Assembly (NCBI GenBank): GCA_021828865.1
Contig: JAJZCW010000013.1
Location: 29,505-93,504, forward strand
DNA: 64,000 bases
Reading direction: 5' to 3'
Source of the DNA: Bacillota bacterium
GTDB lineage: Bacteria; Bacillota; Bacilli; Alicyclobacillales; SLC66
The notes beneath the pieces are model-generated. The model was not told the origin of the DNA. It saw nothing but the letters and a program-made list of their open reading frames with translations, and made no database searches. The translations under genes and the position numbers were made by a program. Position 1 is the stretch's first letter; every line of letters starts with the position of its first letter. Shown here piece after piece: positions 1-8,100 of the stretch.

Positions 1-286
1 CACTTGGGGACATGGCGACTGGAATTTCAAGGCTTCTCGCATAGCTGACGAGTTCCATCGCATCTTTTCTCATCAGGACATCGCCACCTGTGAGAATGAG
101 AACAGGATAGGGTTTCCCAAATTCCGTGAGCGATTCGATGAATTTTTTGCCCTCTTCATGTGACAGTTCACCTGGTAAAGGTTCAGCCATCGCTTCTGCC
201 CGACAATGTGCACAACTGAGTAAACATGCTCTTGTCGTTTCCCAAAATGCAAGGATTGGCCGTTCATTATAATTGAGGTTTCGCAT
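1..286 (-). CDS. Radical SAM protein, N-terminal part (runs off window start)
   Basis: This reverse-strand frame opens at ATG 286 and stays open to base 1, so only the first 95 residues are present. They carry the radical SAM cluster signature CLLSCAHC (CxxxCxxC) preceded by WETTRA, a CRAEA segment directly after the last Cys, and a TGGD motif about 40 residues later. This matches the 'WE.TRAC..C.HCRAEA' subgroup of SPASM-type radical SAM enzymes (heme d1/AhbD-like or TIGR04053-like families) rather than anaerobic ribonucleotide reductase activases. A [4Fe-4S] cluster cleaving S-adenosylmethionine is expected; substrate unknown. The upstream ribosome site is weak (AGAAG). The annotated gene must continue beyond the window. 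Confidence 0.85.
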   Translation of the reverse strand, partial: MRNLNYNERPILAFWETTRACLLSCAHCRAEAMAEPLPGELSHEEGKKFIESLTEFGKPYPVLILTGGDVLMRKDAMELVSYARSLEIPVAMSPS

Positions 287-446
287 AGGGTTTCATTCAC
301 TTCTTTTATGATTATTTTTGTTTCTGCTGTTACTTCAATTAAGTTAATCAGGTACAATGTGAAGAAGAAAGCGTTGAGCGGACTAGTGAAATAGTCTTTA
401 TGGACTACTGATGCTGAAAATCGGCGAATCGATAGGGTTTGGAAGG

Positions 447-1748
447 ATGCGGTATCATTTGGAAAATGACATTTTATTAAAAAAAGCTGCAGAAATTTTA
501 CCAAGTGATTCAGCGATTACCTTTGTTGATGAGAGTGGAGTGATTACGTATTATCGAGGATCTGCCCGATTGCCTTTTTTATTTCAGATCGGGATGAATG
601 TGTACGATCACCGATTGGCAGGATCGATCACGGCGCAAACATGGCACGATAGGACCTGGAAAGTGCAGAGTGGCAATCAGGAACTGATGGGTTTTCCCTA
701 TACGATCATCGCGTTCCCTGTTTATGACGTCGAATCCCGCTACATTGGCGTTTTATCCATTGCGTTCCCGATTGACTACAGCCAGGAAATTGATCGGCTA
801 CAAAAGGACAATGAGATTATGCAGTGGTTGTTTCGCTTGTCCGATGTCCTGCTATTTCTTGATAATCCATCTGAATTATGGCCACAGTTCCGGGATTTAT
901 TCATGCAATTGATGCATGTGATCGGCGGATGCTATTTGAGTTTTGAGGACGGGAAGCTACTGTCGTCGATGTGTTTTGGCCGGGTGCCCATTCCCACCAG
1001 TGATGTCGTAATGATCCAAAACGATGCCAAAAGTTATTTTATACTGCATCATCAGCAGGATCTTCCGCTTACCATTGAATTTGAACAGCAAATCTTTTTG
1101 CTGGAGCGTTATAACTTGTCATTTGAGGATAACAGTGGCGAAGTTGTCTATCTGATACAGGGCGAAACTAACGAAAATCAGAAATTGATGCGTTTTTTGC
1201 TGGATTATTATCGCATGGCAATTCAACTTATCGTACAGCGGAAGAAACTTCGAGATCAACTTGATTATGATTCATTAACTGGCATTCAGAATCGCAGGGC
1301 ACTTGAGGTGCACATGGAAGAGTATTTTTTGAATCAAAAAGGGAAACCGGCCGTTTTCGTTCTTTTTGATCTAGATTACTTCAAGACTCTGAATGATACT
1401 CAAGGTCATCAGGTAGGGGATGAAGCACTCAGATCTGTGGCGGTGTATATTCGCAAGGTACTTCGAAAAGGAGACTTTGCGGCAAGACTTGGCGGCGATG
1501 AATTTGTCTTGGTGTTGCATGGTACCAGATGGGATGAATGGTGGGTCAAACAAATGAGAAATATGCTAGCCAAGAGTCCGTTGTATGCCTATCACCTTGG
1601 CGTGACAGCAGGGATTGTTGAAATCCCCCGGGAGGCATTCACTTACCAGGAAGCGTATCGTCTTGCAGACCAACGGTTATATCACGGCAAAAAAAAGGGA
1701 AAAAATCGGGTTGTCTTTCAACCCGATCAAGAAGAATGGATACTATGA
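447..1748 (+). CDS. Diguanylate cyclase (GGDEF) with N-terminal sensor domains
   Basis: The C-terminal ~165 residues are a GGDEF domain: YDSLTGIQNRR at its start, FDLDYFKTLND for metal and GTP binding, and an exact GGDEF active-site loop. An RKGD sequence lies five residues before GGDEF, the expected RxxD product-inhibition I-site, so an active, feedback-controlled c-di-GMP synthase is likely. The N-terminal ~140 residues look like a PAS/sensory fold (ITFVDESGVITYY) and the middle may be GAF-like; no membrane segment is evident. I prefer ATG 447; an in-frame ATG at 411 has no ribosome site, while AGGG and GGAAGG precede 447. It ends one base before the convergent regulator gene stops. Confidence 0.9.
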   Translation: MRYHLENDILLKKAAEILPSDSAITFVDESGVITYYRGSARLPFLFQIGMNVYDHRLAGSITAQTWHDRTWKVQSGNQELMGFPYTIIAFPVYDVESRYIGVLSIAFPIDYSQEIDRLQKDNEIMQWLFRLSDVLLFLDNPSELWPQFRDLFMQLMHVIGGCYLSFEDGKLLSSMCFGRVPIPTSDVVMIQNDAKSYFILHHQQDLPLTIEFEQQIFLLERYNLSFEDNSGEVVYLIQGETNENQKLMRFLLDYYRMAIQLIVQRKKLRDQLDYDSLTGIQNRRALEVHMEEYFLNQKGKPAVFVLFDLDYFKTLNDTQGHQVGDEALRSVAVYIRKVLRKGDFAARLGGDEFVLVLHGTRWDEWWVKQMRNMLAKSPLYAYHLGVTAGIVEIPREAFTYQEAYRLADQRLYHGKKKGKNRVVFQPDQEEWIL

Positions 1749-2486
1749 CTAGCCAGTTTGGAATGCGCTATCTTCACTGTTAACATCAAATCGGTACCCA
1801 AAGCCACGGACGGTGCAGATGTATTTTTTGACGGTGGGGGAATGTTCGCCAATTTTAATGCGCAGACGCTTTATGTGGGTGTCGACAGTTCTTGTATCAT
1901 CATAGGAACGGTAATTCCACACTTCCCGCAATAGTTCTTCTCGGCTACACACCCTGTCGGTATGCTCTGCCAAATACAACAGAAGCTTGAATTCAATAGC
2001 GGTCAGTGGAACAAATCTGCCTTTTACATATACAGACTTAGTCAATGGATTGATTTCAATTTCTGGGAACCGAATGGCGGAGAACGTGACAATGGACGGA
2101 TTGGTTTTCGCCTGTAAACGTTTCAGTATGGCGAAGACCCTTAATTCCAGTTCATGCAATTGTATGGGCTTTGCGATAAAATCATCAATCCCCTGCTGAA
2201 AGGCGTTTACGATTTGTCTTTCATCTAACGGGTTGGACAGAATAACGAGAGGGCTTGCATATTGAGTGTGAACCAATCTGCAAAACTCTTCTCCTTCCAT
2301 ATCAGGTAGGCGATATTCTGCAATCACAAGGTTAAATTGTTCTGTGGCAAGCAATTGAATCGCTTCCTTGGCAGTACGGCAAGCTTGCACTGAAAAATCA
2401 TGTCGCTCAAAAGCAGACCTGATCACATGCCTAGTGCGGTCATCAGGATCAGCAACCAGGATTTGCATAGTCTTCAACCTGATCAT
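1749..2486 (-). CDS. OmpR/PhoB-type response regulator with atypical receiver
   Basis: Residues 7-125 are a receiver fold and residues 145-235 a winged-helix Trans_reg_C domain (LTAIEFKLLLYLAEH, then TVDTHIKRLRIKI and GFGYRF). The receiver keeps the switch Ser (VILS) and Lys (FIAKPI), but the phospho-acceptor position in the motif V-I-A-E57-Y-R-L-P is Glu instead of Asp, and the usual acidic pair DD near the N terminus is D-P. Such receivers are often constitutively active or respond without a kinase (family knowledge). No histidine kinase is adjacent. GGAGG lies close to ATG 2486; TTG or ATG codons a few residues in are alternative starts. Confidence 0.9.
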   Translation of the reverse strand: MIRLKTMQILVADPDDRTRHVIRSAFERHDFSVQACRTAKEAIQLLATEQFNLVIAEYRLPDMEGEEFCRLVHTQYASPLVILSNPLDERQIVNAFQQGIDDFIAKPIQLHELELRVFAILKRLQAKTNPSIVTFSAIRFPEIEINPLTKSVYVKGRFVPLTAIEFKLLLYLAEHTDRVCSREELLREVWNYRSYDDTRTVDTHIKRLRIKIGEHSPTVKKYICTVRGFGYRFDVNSEDSAFQTG

Positions 2487-2700
2487 CTCCTCCTTTCTTC
2501 GTTTATTTTAGAACAATTAGTGACAAATAGGTTTCTAATATGTGAAGTGCTTCTTATTTATTTCATATCATAAATCATTTGTTACTTCAATTGTTTATTG
2601 ATAAAATTCCTATATTCATAAAATGAGTATGTTAACACTTGACAATGATTTCGTGTTTCGTCGAAAATAATTGTATATGGGGTAACAGGAGGTTATATAA

Positions 2701-3012
2701 ATGCCAGTAGAAATTGAGAATCATGGCGAACATATCATGGTCCAATTGAATGGACAAATGTACGTGCCTGATGCGGCAATGCTTAGAGAAAGATTGATGC
2801 AGCTTGTGGAAAAAGGAGTCCGAAATGTCGATGTGAATATGGCTCGTCTTGATTTTATTGACAGTGCAGGTCTTGGGGTGCTGATTGGCATACATAAACG
2901 ACTAATTGAACATGGGGGACGTATGACGCTTTCAGGTCTTAGGGGGAGCGTGAAAGAGCTCTTCGCATTGACCAGATTGGATAAAGTGTTTGATATTAAG
3001 GAAGAGAGTTAA
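2701..3012 (+). CDS. STAS-domain anti-sigma factor antagonist (SpoIIAA/RsbV type)
   Basis: A 103-residue single-domain STAS protein. The phosphorylatable Ser sits in the canonical motif FIDSAGLGVLIG (DSAGLG), as in SpoIIAA and RsbV, and the length is normal for the family. It would release a sigma factor from an anti-sigma kinase when unphosphorylated. The ribosome site CAGGAGG is seven bases before ATG. A TTGACA hexamer at 2639-2644 is a possible -35 element. The PAS-PP2C phosphatase immediately downstream is the natural partner that would dephosphorylate this protein; no RsbW-like kinase or sigma factor gene is in view. Confidence 0.93.
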   Translation: MPVEIENHGEHIMVQLNGQMYVPDAAMLRERLMQLVEKGVRNVDVNMARLDFIDSAGLGVLIGIHKRLIEHGGRMTLSGLRGSVKELFALTRLDKVFDIKEES

Positions 3013-3042
3013 GTGGTGTGCTTTTCTGCGAGGTGAACATTT

Positions 3043-4089
3043 ATTAGTAAAAATGCTTCTTTTGCTTCTAGCGAATGGAACTGGACTTACTTGGAATTCG
3101 CTCAAGATCCAATGGTGTTGGCAAATGCGGAAGGTATCATCCTTTGGGTCAACCAGGCATTCACAAAAGTGACTGGATATGAGCGGGAAGCTGCTGTGGG
3201 CAAGTCTACTCGGTTATTGAAATCAGGTGTTCAGGGTCAAGACTTCTATGAGACATTTTGGAATTCGTTGATTTTGACTGGCCATTGGTCAGGTGAAATA
3301 TGGAACCGTCGAAAGGATGGTTCTCTTTATCGGGAATGGCTAGAAATCTTTCCGCTTGATTTGCCTGGTGGAAATCGATACTTTTTTACCGTATTTCAAG
3401 AGATCACTTATGAAAGGGAGATATTACTAGATATACAAGTTGCCGGGAAGCTGCAGGCTTCGCTTGCACCTGATCCTTTATTTGTAGACAAGTTCGTACA
3501 GATCAATGCAGCACAAAAAGGTCTATATTCCGTAACCGGTGATCTGTATGATTATTTTTGGCTTGAAGATCGGGTGCTCTTTGGTTATATTGCTGATGTC
3601 ATGGGACATGGGGTATCTTCTGCCATGCAGGTTGGGGCCATGAGGGTACTAATCAGGGAAACCATTCATCAGTCTGCTACACTGGAGCAGGCAATCAACC
3701 GCCTAAACAAATCTGCAGGTATGTATCTAGCTAACGATACGTTTGCTGCTGCTTTATGCTTTATCATGGACTTTGATACCATGAAATTCCGATATGTTTC
3801 AGCAGGTATCCATTCTTTTTATCATCAAACCGCTGGTCAACTTCACAAAATCCAGGTAGAGAGCACGTATTTGGGTGTATCCGATTCTGCTGAATTTAGT
3901 GAACATGCTCTCCAACTGAAGTCAGGTGATCAAGTTCTCCTGATGACCGATGGGCTCTATGATTTGATGCCAGCTTCTATTGAGTTGATCCCTTTACGTG
4001 CGTCCAATCTTCGTGAAGAATTCGAAAATTTTCTCGGTCAGTTTTTCCTGCACGATGACGTGACGATGATGATCATGGAATTGAACTAG
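3043..4089 (+). CDS. PAS-PP2C (SpoIIE/RsbU-type) serine phosphatase
   Basis: An N-terminal PAS domain (DPMVLANAEGIILWVN, then TGYERE and a RRKDGS stretch) is followed by a SpoIIE-type PP2C domain (TGDLYDYF, IADVMGHGVSSAMQ, LMTDGLYD, HDDVTMM), whose Asp residues bind Mn/Mg. It is expected to dephosphorylate the STAS protein encoded just upstream. The start is unusual: the frame is open only after a stop at 3034-3036, and there is no ATG or GTG before the PAS domain. A good ribosome site (GAGGTGA) precedes ATT 3043; TTG 3091 is the conventional alternative but would begin inside the PAS fold. Its 3' end overlaps the convergent EAL gene by four bases. Confidence 0.9.
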   Translation: MSKNASFASSEWNWTYLEFAQDPMVLANAEGIILWVNQAFTKVTGYEREAAVGKSTRLLKSGVQGQDFYETFWNSLILTGHWSGEIWNRRKDGSLYREWLEIFPLDLPGGNRYFFTVFQEITYEREILLDIQVAGKLQASLAPDPLFVDKFVQINAAQKGLYSVTGDLYDYFWLEDRVLFGYIADVMGHGVSSAMQVGAMRVLIRETIHQSATLEQAINRLNKSAGMYLANDTFAAALCFIMDFDTMKFRYVSAGIHSFYHQTAGQLHKIQVESTYLGVSDSAEFSEHALQLKSGDQVLLMTDGLYDLMPASIELIPLRASNLREEFENFLGQFFLHDDVTMMIMELN

Positions 4090-5126
4090 TGATTGCCCGA
4101 GTAAGGTATTGGGCATGGTTTTCCAAATAAATATCCCTGTTGAATGAGATAACCATGCTCTCGCAAATAAGTGGACTCTTCTTCGCTTTCCACTCCTTCC
4201 GCAATGCATATTGCATGGACGCGGTTCGCTATTTCGAATATTCGGTTTGCACATTCCTGCTTGAAAGAGTTGGTGTGGATATTACTTACGAAAAATTTAT
4301 CTAGTTTCACGTAATCGGGACGAAGTTCGATGATCCGTTCAATATTATTCATTCCTTGTCCTACGTCATCTAGGGCATATGCATAACCATTTTCATGGAT
4401 ATGGTCAAGAATGGCGTGCAAATGCGAGAGGTCATCAATGCGATCTGATTCCACCACTTCAAAAACGATGCGGCGGGAATCAATCGATAATCGCTTGGCT
4501 TCAGCAAATGTTGAATGTAAGCACTTCGTCGGTGAAAAGATCGAGGATGGCGAAAAATTGATGAAGATCTTAGAATCCGTTGGGCAGCGGTGACTTGCAC
4601 GCAATGCCTCAATTCGACAGAGACGGTCAAGTTGGTACAGCATGCCGCGATGCCTTGCCTCTTCAAACAGCAAATCTGGAAGGATTACTTGGCCATTGCT
4701 AATATACCCCCTTGCTAATATTTCGTGACTATGTAAACGAAATGTGCGCCCATCCCACATTACGATAGGTTGATACACCATGGACACCATTTTTGCTCGG
4801 ATAATGTCATCTATCCAAAGTTTGGGATGTGCAAAAAGAATCTCACTCCAATGAATTTCGTCCTTGATCTTCCACTTCTTTTCCTCCACGTGATCCGCAA
4901 AGTGGAATTGCCACTTCTGTATTTGAAAGTTTTCATTCCAATAAGGCGCAAGTTCATTGAATTCCGGTTCCTTAAACCAGTAGGTAAGGGAATCCCCAAG
5001 ACAAATTTCACCAGAGTACATGGACGGAGAATCAGGAATTGCATTATGTACGGATTCTAAATCAGGAAATTGAACGATGACTCCTTGCGATTCTTCAAGT
5101 ACTTCAAGCAATGTGGAAGTGGACAT
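4086..5126 (-). CDS. EAL-domain c-di-GMP phosphodiesterase
   Basis: Residues ~100-345 form an EAL domain. The catalytic signature reads HEILARG (EIL in place of EAL, keeping the catalytic Glu); the metal-binding DD appears in YALDDVGQG (usual DDFGTG), followed by YVKLDKFF and IAEGVESEEE, and QGYLFGKP near the end. These key acids and the Lys are present, so hydrolysis of c-di-GMP is plausible. The N-terminal 100 residues are not recognised. The gene is divergent from the MerR-B12 regulator, so both may share control from the 5127-5308 intergenic region. Confidence 0.88.
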   Translation of the reverse strand: MSTSTLLEVLEESQGVIVQFPDLESVHNAIPDSPSMYSGEICLGDSLTYWFKEPEFNELAPYWNENFQIQKWQFHFADHVEEKKWKIKDEIHWSEILFAHPKLWIDDIIRAKMVSMVYQPIVMWDGRTFRLHSHEILARGYISNGQVILPDLLFEEARHRGMLYQLDRLCRIEALRASHRCPTDSKIFINFSPSSIFSPTKCLHSTFAEAKRLSIDSRRIVFEVVESDRIDDLSHLHAILDHIHENGYAYALDDVGQGMNNIERIIELRPDYVKLDKFFVSNIHTNSFKQECANRIFEIANRVHAICIAEGVESEEESTYLREHGYLIQQGYLFGKPCPIPYSGNH

Positions 5127-5162
5127 GTCAAGCGCCCCTTTCTCAGATGTTGTAAGTCTATC

Positions 5163-5263
5163 GCTGATGGTATTATGATGTCAAATGTATGTATAAACTA
5201 AAGAAAAAAATTATACAAAACTTCATACAAGGAGTTGAACTGACTGACAGTCGGCGTTAGTAT
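5163..5263. promoter_or_regulatory. Divergent regulatory region upstream of the B12-dependent MerR gene
   Basis: A likely promoter for the regulator is TTGAAC (5235-5240), a 17-base spacer and TAGTAT (5258-5263). Inside the spacer lies the perfect short palindrome GACTG-A-CAGTC (5242-5252). Just upstream are TATACAA and CATACAA about 12 bases apart, and TGTATGTATA on the other side. CarH operators are, from memory, built on direct repeats with a TACA core, so these could be autoregulatory sites. Confidence 0.4.
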
Positions 5264-5308
5264 AGATAATAAAATGCTTTTGATTCATTTTTGTAAGGTG
5301 GTTTTGTC

Positions 5309-6244
5309 ATGGAGCAGAGAGATTGGTATGGGATACGGCAGGTGGCTCAACTCACCGGATTAAGTACTCAGTTGATCCGTAAATGGGAAGAGCGGTACGG
5401 AGCGGTAGCGCCAAGAAGAATGGAAAATGGCTATCGTGTCTATAACGCAAAGGATGTTATGCGCTTGAAGCAATTGCAAAAACTAATATCCGAAGGGTTT
5501 TCTATTCGCAATGCCGTTTTATATCTTGACGAGAACAAGTTTGAAGCAGAAATCGTTACTGACAGAAGTCCTGATAATTTGCAGGAGAACACCTCTCTTT
5601 ATACAACAAAGCAGACGCAGATCTCCCAATTCATGGACATGCTTTTTGCTTTTGGAGAGCGTGGCGATAGCAGTGGGATACAGGATCTTCTTCAGAAAGT
5701 GTATTCTCAATACGGCTTGGAGTTCTTATCAGAAAATCTGTTGATCCCTTTTTTGCATGAAGTGGGTGAACGATGGGAGATGCGTGTATGGGATGAATTT
5801 CAGGAGCACATTTCTAGTTTGGCGGTTCGTGATTTCTTGATCAGGCAATATTCTTCTTTTCTTGCACCGCAGGATGCTCCCCTTTTTCTCGCCGCATGCA
5901 TTCCAGGGGAGCGACATGAAATTATGTTGCACATTGCGATGCTTGAAGCCGCTATAAGAGGGTTCAAGACGGCTTTTCTTGGAATCAGTCCCGCACCCAA
6001 TGCACTTGAGGATGCAGTTGAATCTTTGCGTCCCAAGATCGTGGTATTGGCTATGACTACTAGTGCACCAATTGATGAAAATCCCATGCTCTTTTCTGAT
6101 TTAGAACAATTGGCTTCGCGATACCGGCAAACTCATTTTTACATTGGCGGTAGAGGTGCCCGAATGCATTTTAAGGGGACGGGGAAATGGTTGCGGTTTT
6201 CAGATAGTTTAGATTCCCTATTTCGGGATATTGAACATCGTTAA
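5309..6244 (+). CDS. MerR-family regulator with B12-binding domain (CarH/LitR-like photoreceptor)
   Basis: Residues 5-75 are a MerR winged helix (RQVAQLTGLSTQLIRKWEERY). Then follow a helical B12-binding cap and a Rossmann-like cobalamin domain. The motif GERHEIMLHIAML places His where CarH-type proteins coordinate cobalt. In the cap, W is followed by nine residues and EH (GERWEMRVWDEFQEH), the Wx9EH signature that in CarH covers adenosylcobalamin and separates light-sensing members. The protein is therefore expected to repress target DNA in the dark with AdoCbl and release it in light. The next operon (folE-Rieske), with a palindromic promoter, is the obvious target. ATG is preceded by AAGGTGG. 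Confidence 0.9.
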   Translation: MEQRDWYGIRQVAQLTGLSTQLIRKWEERYGAVAPRRMENGYRVYNAKDVMRLKQLQKLISEGFSIRNAVLYLDENKFEAEIVTDRSPDNLQENTSLYTTKQTQISQFMDMLFAFGERGDSSGIQDLLQKVYSQYGLEFLSENLLIPFLHEVGERWEMRVWDEFQEHISSLAVRDFLIRQYSSFLAPQDAPLFLAACIPGERHEIMLHIAMLEAAIRGFKTAFLGISPAPNALEDAVESLRPKIVVLAMTTSAPIDENPMLFSDLEQLASRYRQTHFYIGGRGARMHFKGTGKWLRFSDSLDSLFRDIEHR

Positions 6245-6276
6245 ATCACAGATTCCTTGATTTATCAGCATTTCTT

Positions 6277-6305
6277 AACAGCAATTTTACATTGCTGTTT
6301 TTTTA
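6277..6305 (+). terminator. Rho-independent terminator after the MerR-B12 gene
   Basis: Stem AACAGCAAT / ATTGCTGTT (6277-6285 and 6291-6299) with a five-base loop, followed by a run of T. Confidence 0.85.
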
Positions 6306-6344
6306 TGCTTGCATTTTTTGTACAAAGATTGTTTAATTGGTGTT

Positions 6345-6375
6345 AAAGAATTGTACATAAGTTATACAATTCTTT
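6345..6375. promoter_or_regulatory. Perfect 11-bp inverted repeat in the folE promoter (candidate CarH operator)
   Basis: AAAGAATTGTA (6345-6355) and its exact complement TACAATTCTTT (6365-6375) flank a nine-base spacer, only 15 bases before the folE start. The TACA/TGTA cores match the motifs near the MerR-B12 gene, and a further TTGTACA lies about 25 bases upstream. TTGGTG with TTATAC ~19 bases away resembles the long-spacer promoters of MerR regulons. Binding by the neighbouring regulator is inference. Confidence 0.6.
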
Positions 6376-6390
6376 AGGGAGGTAATTTTG

Positions 6391-7011
6391 ATGATCGATA
6401 TTGAGAGCCAATTGATGGAAAGTGAGTCCATTTCATTTTATCCAGAGATGATGGATTCTTTGAAGATTCAAGCTGCTGTACGCATGATACTTGAAGCCGT
6501 TGGAGAAGACCCTGACAGAGAAGGACTTGCAGAAACGCCTCAACGTGTAGCGAGAATGTATAAAGAGATTTTTGCCGGTTTGCATGAGGATCCAAGGAAG
6601 GTGCTTTCCGCACGCTTTCAGGTTGGTGAGAGTGAAATGGTGGTCGTGAAAGATATTCCTTTCTATTCCATGTGTGAACATCATTTACTCCCGTTTTATG
6701 GAAAGGCAAGTATTGCCTACATTCCCCGAGACGGCGTTGTAACAGGTTTGTCCAAGCTGGCAAGGCTCATTGACATGACAGCCAAACGGCCACAGGTGCA
6801 GGAGCGTTTGACGAATCAAGCTGCTGATGCATTGTTTGAAGAACTGGAGGCACAAGGAGTGCTTGTTCTCATTGAGGCAGAACATATGTGTATGAGTATG
6901 CGAGGAATTCAAAAGCCCGGTTCTGTAACGACGACGATTGCCACTCGTGGTATTTTGGCGAACAAGGATGAGAAGGAATATGTGTTGCAGGTGATGAGGA
7001 ATCACAATTAG
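6391..7011 (+). CDS. folE: GTP cyclohydrolase I
   Basis: Converts GTP to 7,8-dihydroneopterin triphosphate, the first step of folate and pterin synthesis. Family motifs are intact: [19 protein letters not shown], the zinc site [23 protein letters not shown] and [12 protein letters not shown] with the second zinc Cys. The length (206 residues) is typical. ATG 6391 follows AGGGAGGT at good spacing; a TTG directly before it is less likely. The Rieske oxygenase begins within a few bases of the stop, so the two are one operon behind the palindromic promoter. I recall folE among light-induced LitR targets in other bacteria, which fits the regulator next door. Confidence 0.95.
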   Translation: MIDIESQLMESESISFYPEMMDSLKIQAAVRMILEAVGEDPDREGLAETPQRVARMYKEIFAGLHEDPRKVLSARFQVGESEMVVVKDIPFYSMCEHHLLPFYGKASIAYIPRDGVVTGLSKLARLIDMTAKRPQVQERLTNQAADALFEELEAQGVLVLIEAEHMCMSMRGIQKPGSVTTTIATRGILANKDEKEYVLQVMRNHN

Positions 7012-7023
7012 GGGGTGCTGATC

Positions 7024-8049
7024 TTGGAGACCTTGCGGGATTCCGGTGCAGACGAACCCATAGCTGAGGATGGACGTTTGCTCATGCAAGCGAGTGATGA
7101 TGAGGTATTTCCGCTTTCTTGGTACGCGGTGATGTGGTCAAAGGAATTAACGAGCCGACCGGTTAAACGAAAAATTGTTGGCAAGGAACTGGTATTCTTT
7201 CGAGACAGTAAGGGCCAAGTCAAATGTCTCGAGGCTTACTGCACCCATCGTGGAGCTGATCTGTCGCTTGGCTCCTGCAATCGTGACTCATTGCATTGTG
7301 CATACCACGGTTGGGAATTTAACGGTGATGGCGAGTGTTTACAGATACCAGCTCATCCTGATCGTCCAATTCCTGATTTTGCCCACTTAAGGGCCTATCC
7401 TGCTCAAGAATTGGCGGGACTAATCTGGGTGTATCCGCAAGATAAAAAGCTGGCGAATCCCGAAGAACTGAAGGTATTTCCTGAATTGATGGATAAATCC
7501 TTTTCGTTCTCTCCCTATGAAGCAAAATGGAACGCGCATTTAACCCGCGTGGTGGAGAGTGTACTCGATGTTGCACATTTGGCTTTTGTCCATAAAAAAA
7601 CCATTGGCAAACGGGTTGGTGCAGAAATAAGCACGATGCTATTTGAGGTGAACGATCGCAATAGACTGGTCATTCATAACGGTGGGGGGATTTTGGAATA
7701 TTTATTTCCACAACAATGGATACTGAGACCATCTGAGAAAAGTGAGCGTAGTTTTGTGAATTACGTGACCTTTACGCCGATCAGTGCATCAGAGACTATC
7801 ATTTTTGGATATGCCGGGAGGACGTTTTTGCGGAAGATGCCGTTGATGACTCGGTTGTTTTCCCGTTACAGTTTGAAAATCCTTGAAGAAGACCGAAAAG
7901 TGGTGGAAAGCCAGCATCCTCGTCCGATCCCGGAGGCGCTTCGGATGGAGGCTCACGTTCCGGCAGACGGGCCGCAGGTGAGGTTTAGGCAACGATGGTA
8001 TCAGTTTATGACGAGTGAAGAGAAGAAAGTAAGAGTGAATCAGTCATGA
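7024..8049 (+). CDS. Rieske [2Fe-2S] non-heme iron oxygenase
   Basis: The N-terminal Rieske domain has both cluster motifs, CTHRGADL and CAYHGW (CxH then CxxH). The catalytic domain has the mononuclear iron ligands in ESVLDVAHLAFVH (D..H...H). The layout is that of ring-hydroxylating/PaO-type oxygenases (pheophorbide oxygenase, vanillate demethylase); the substrate cannot be told. A separate reductase is not encoded nearby. TTG 7024 sits eight bases from GGGGG and is preferred; GTG 7015 overlaps the ribosome site. Operon with folE, so likely under the same (possibly light/B12) control. Confidence 0.9.
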   Translation: METLRDSGADEPIAEDGRLLMQASDDEVFPLSWYAVMWSKELTSRPVKRKIVGKELVFFRDSKGQVKCLEAYCTHRGADLSLGSCNRDSLHCAYHGWEFNGDGECLQIPAHPDRPIPDFAHLRAYPAQELAGLIWVYPQDKKLANPEELKVFPELMDKSFSFSPYEAKWNAHLTRVVESVLDVAHLAFVHKKTIGKRVGAEISTMLFEVNDRNRLVIHNGGGILEYLFPQQWILRPSEKSERSFVNYVTFTPISASETIIFGYAGRTFLRKMPLMTRLFSRYSLKILEEDRKVVESQHPRPIPEALRMEAHVPADGPQVRFRQRWYQFMTSEEKKVRVNQS

Positions 8050-8061
8050 GCACGATAATGG

Positions 8062-8098
8062 GGGTATTAGAGAATTCTCTAATACCCGCAATTTTTTT
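8062..8098 (+). terminator. Terminator of the folE-Rieske operon
   Basis: A 26-base perfect palindrome (8062-8087; half-site GGGTATTAGAGAA) is followed by a T run. It also separates the operon from the convergent MFS gene. Confidence 0.92.
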
Positions 8099-8100
8099 AT

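Noticed and set aside
73..504. 143-codon open frame on the minus strand across the window start
   Set aside because: It overlaps the radical SAM gene in another frame and crosses into the GGDEF gene; the radical SAM frame has clear motifs while this one has none.
2601..2690. Sigma-B-type promoter upstream of the STAS gene
   Set aside because: GTTTCG and GGGTAA are present but about 19 bases apart, too far for sigma-B spacing of roughly 13-15.
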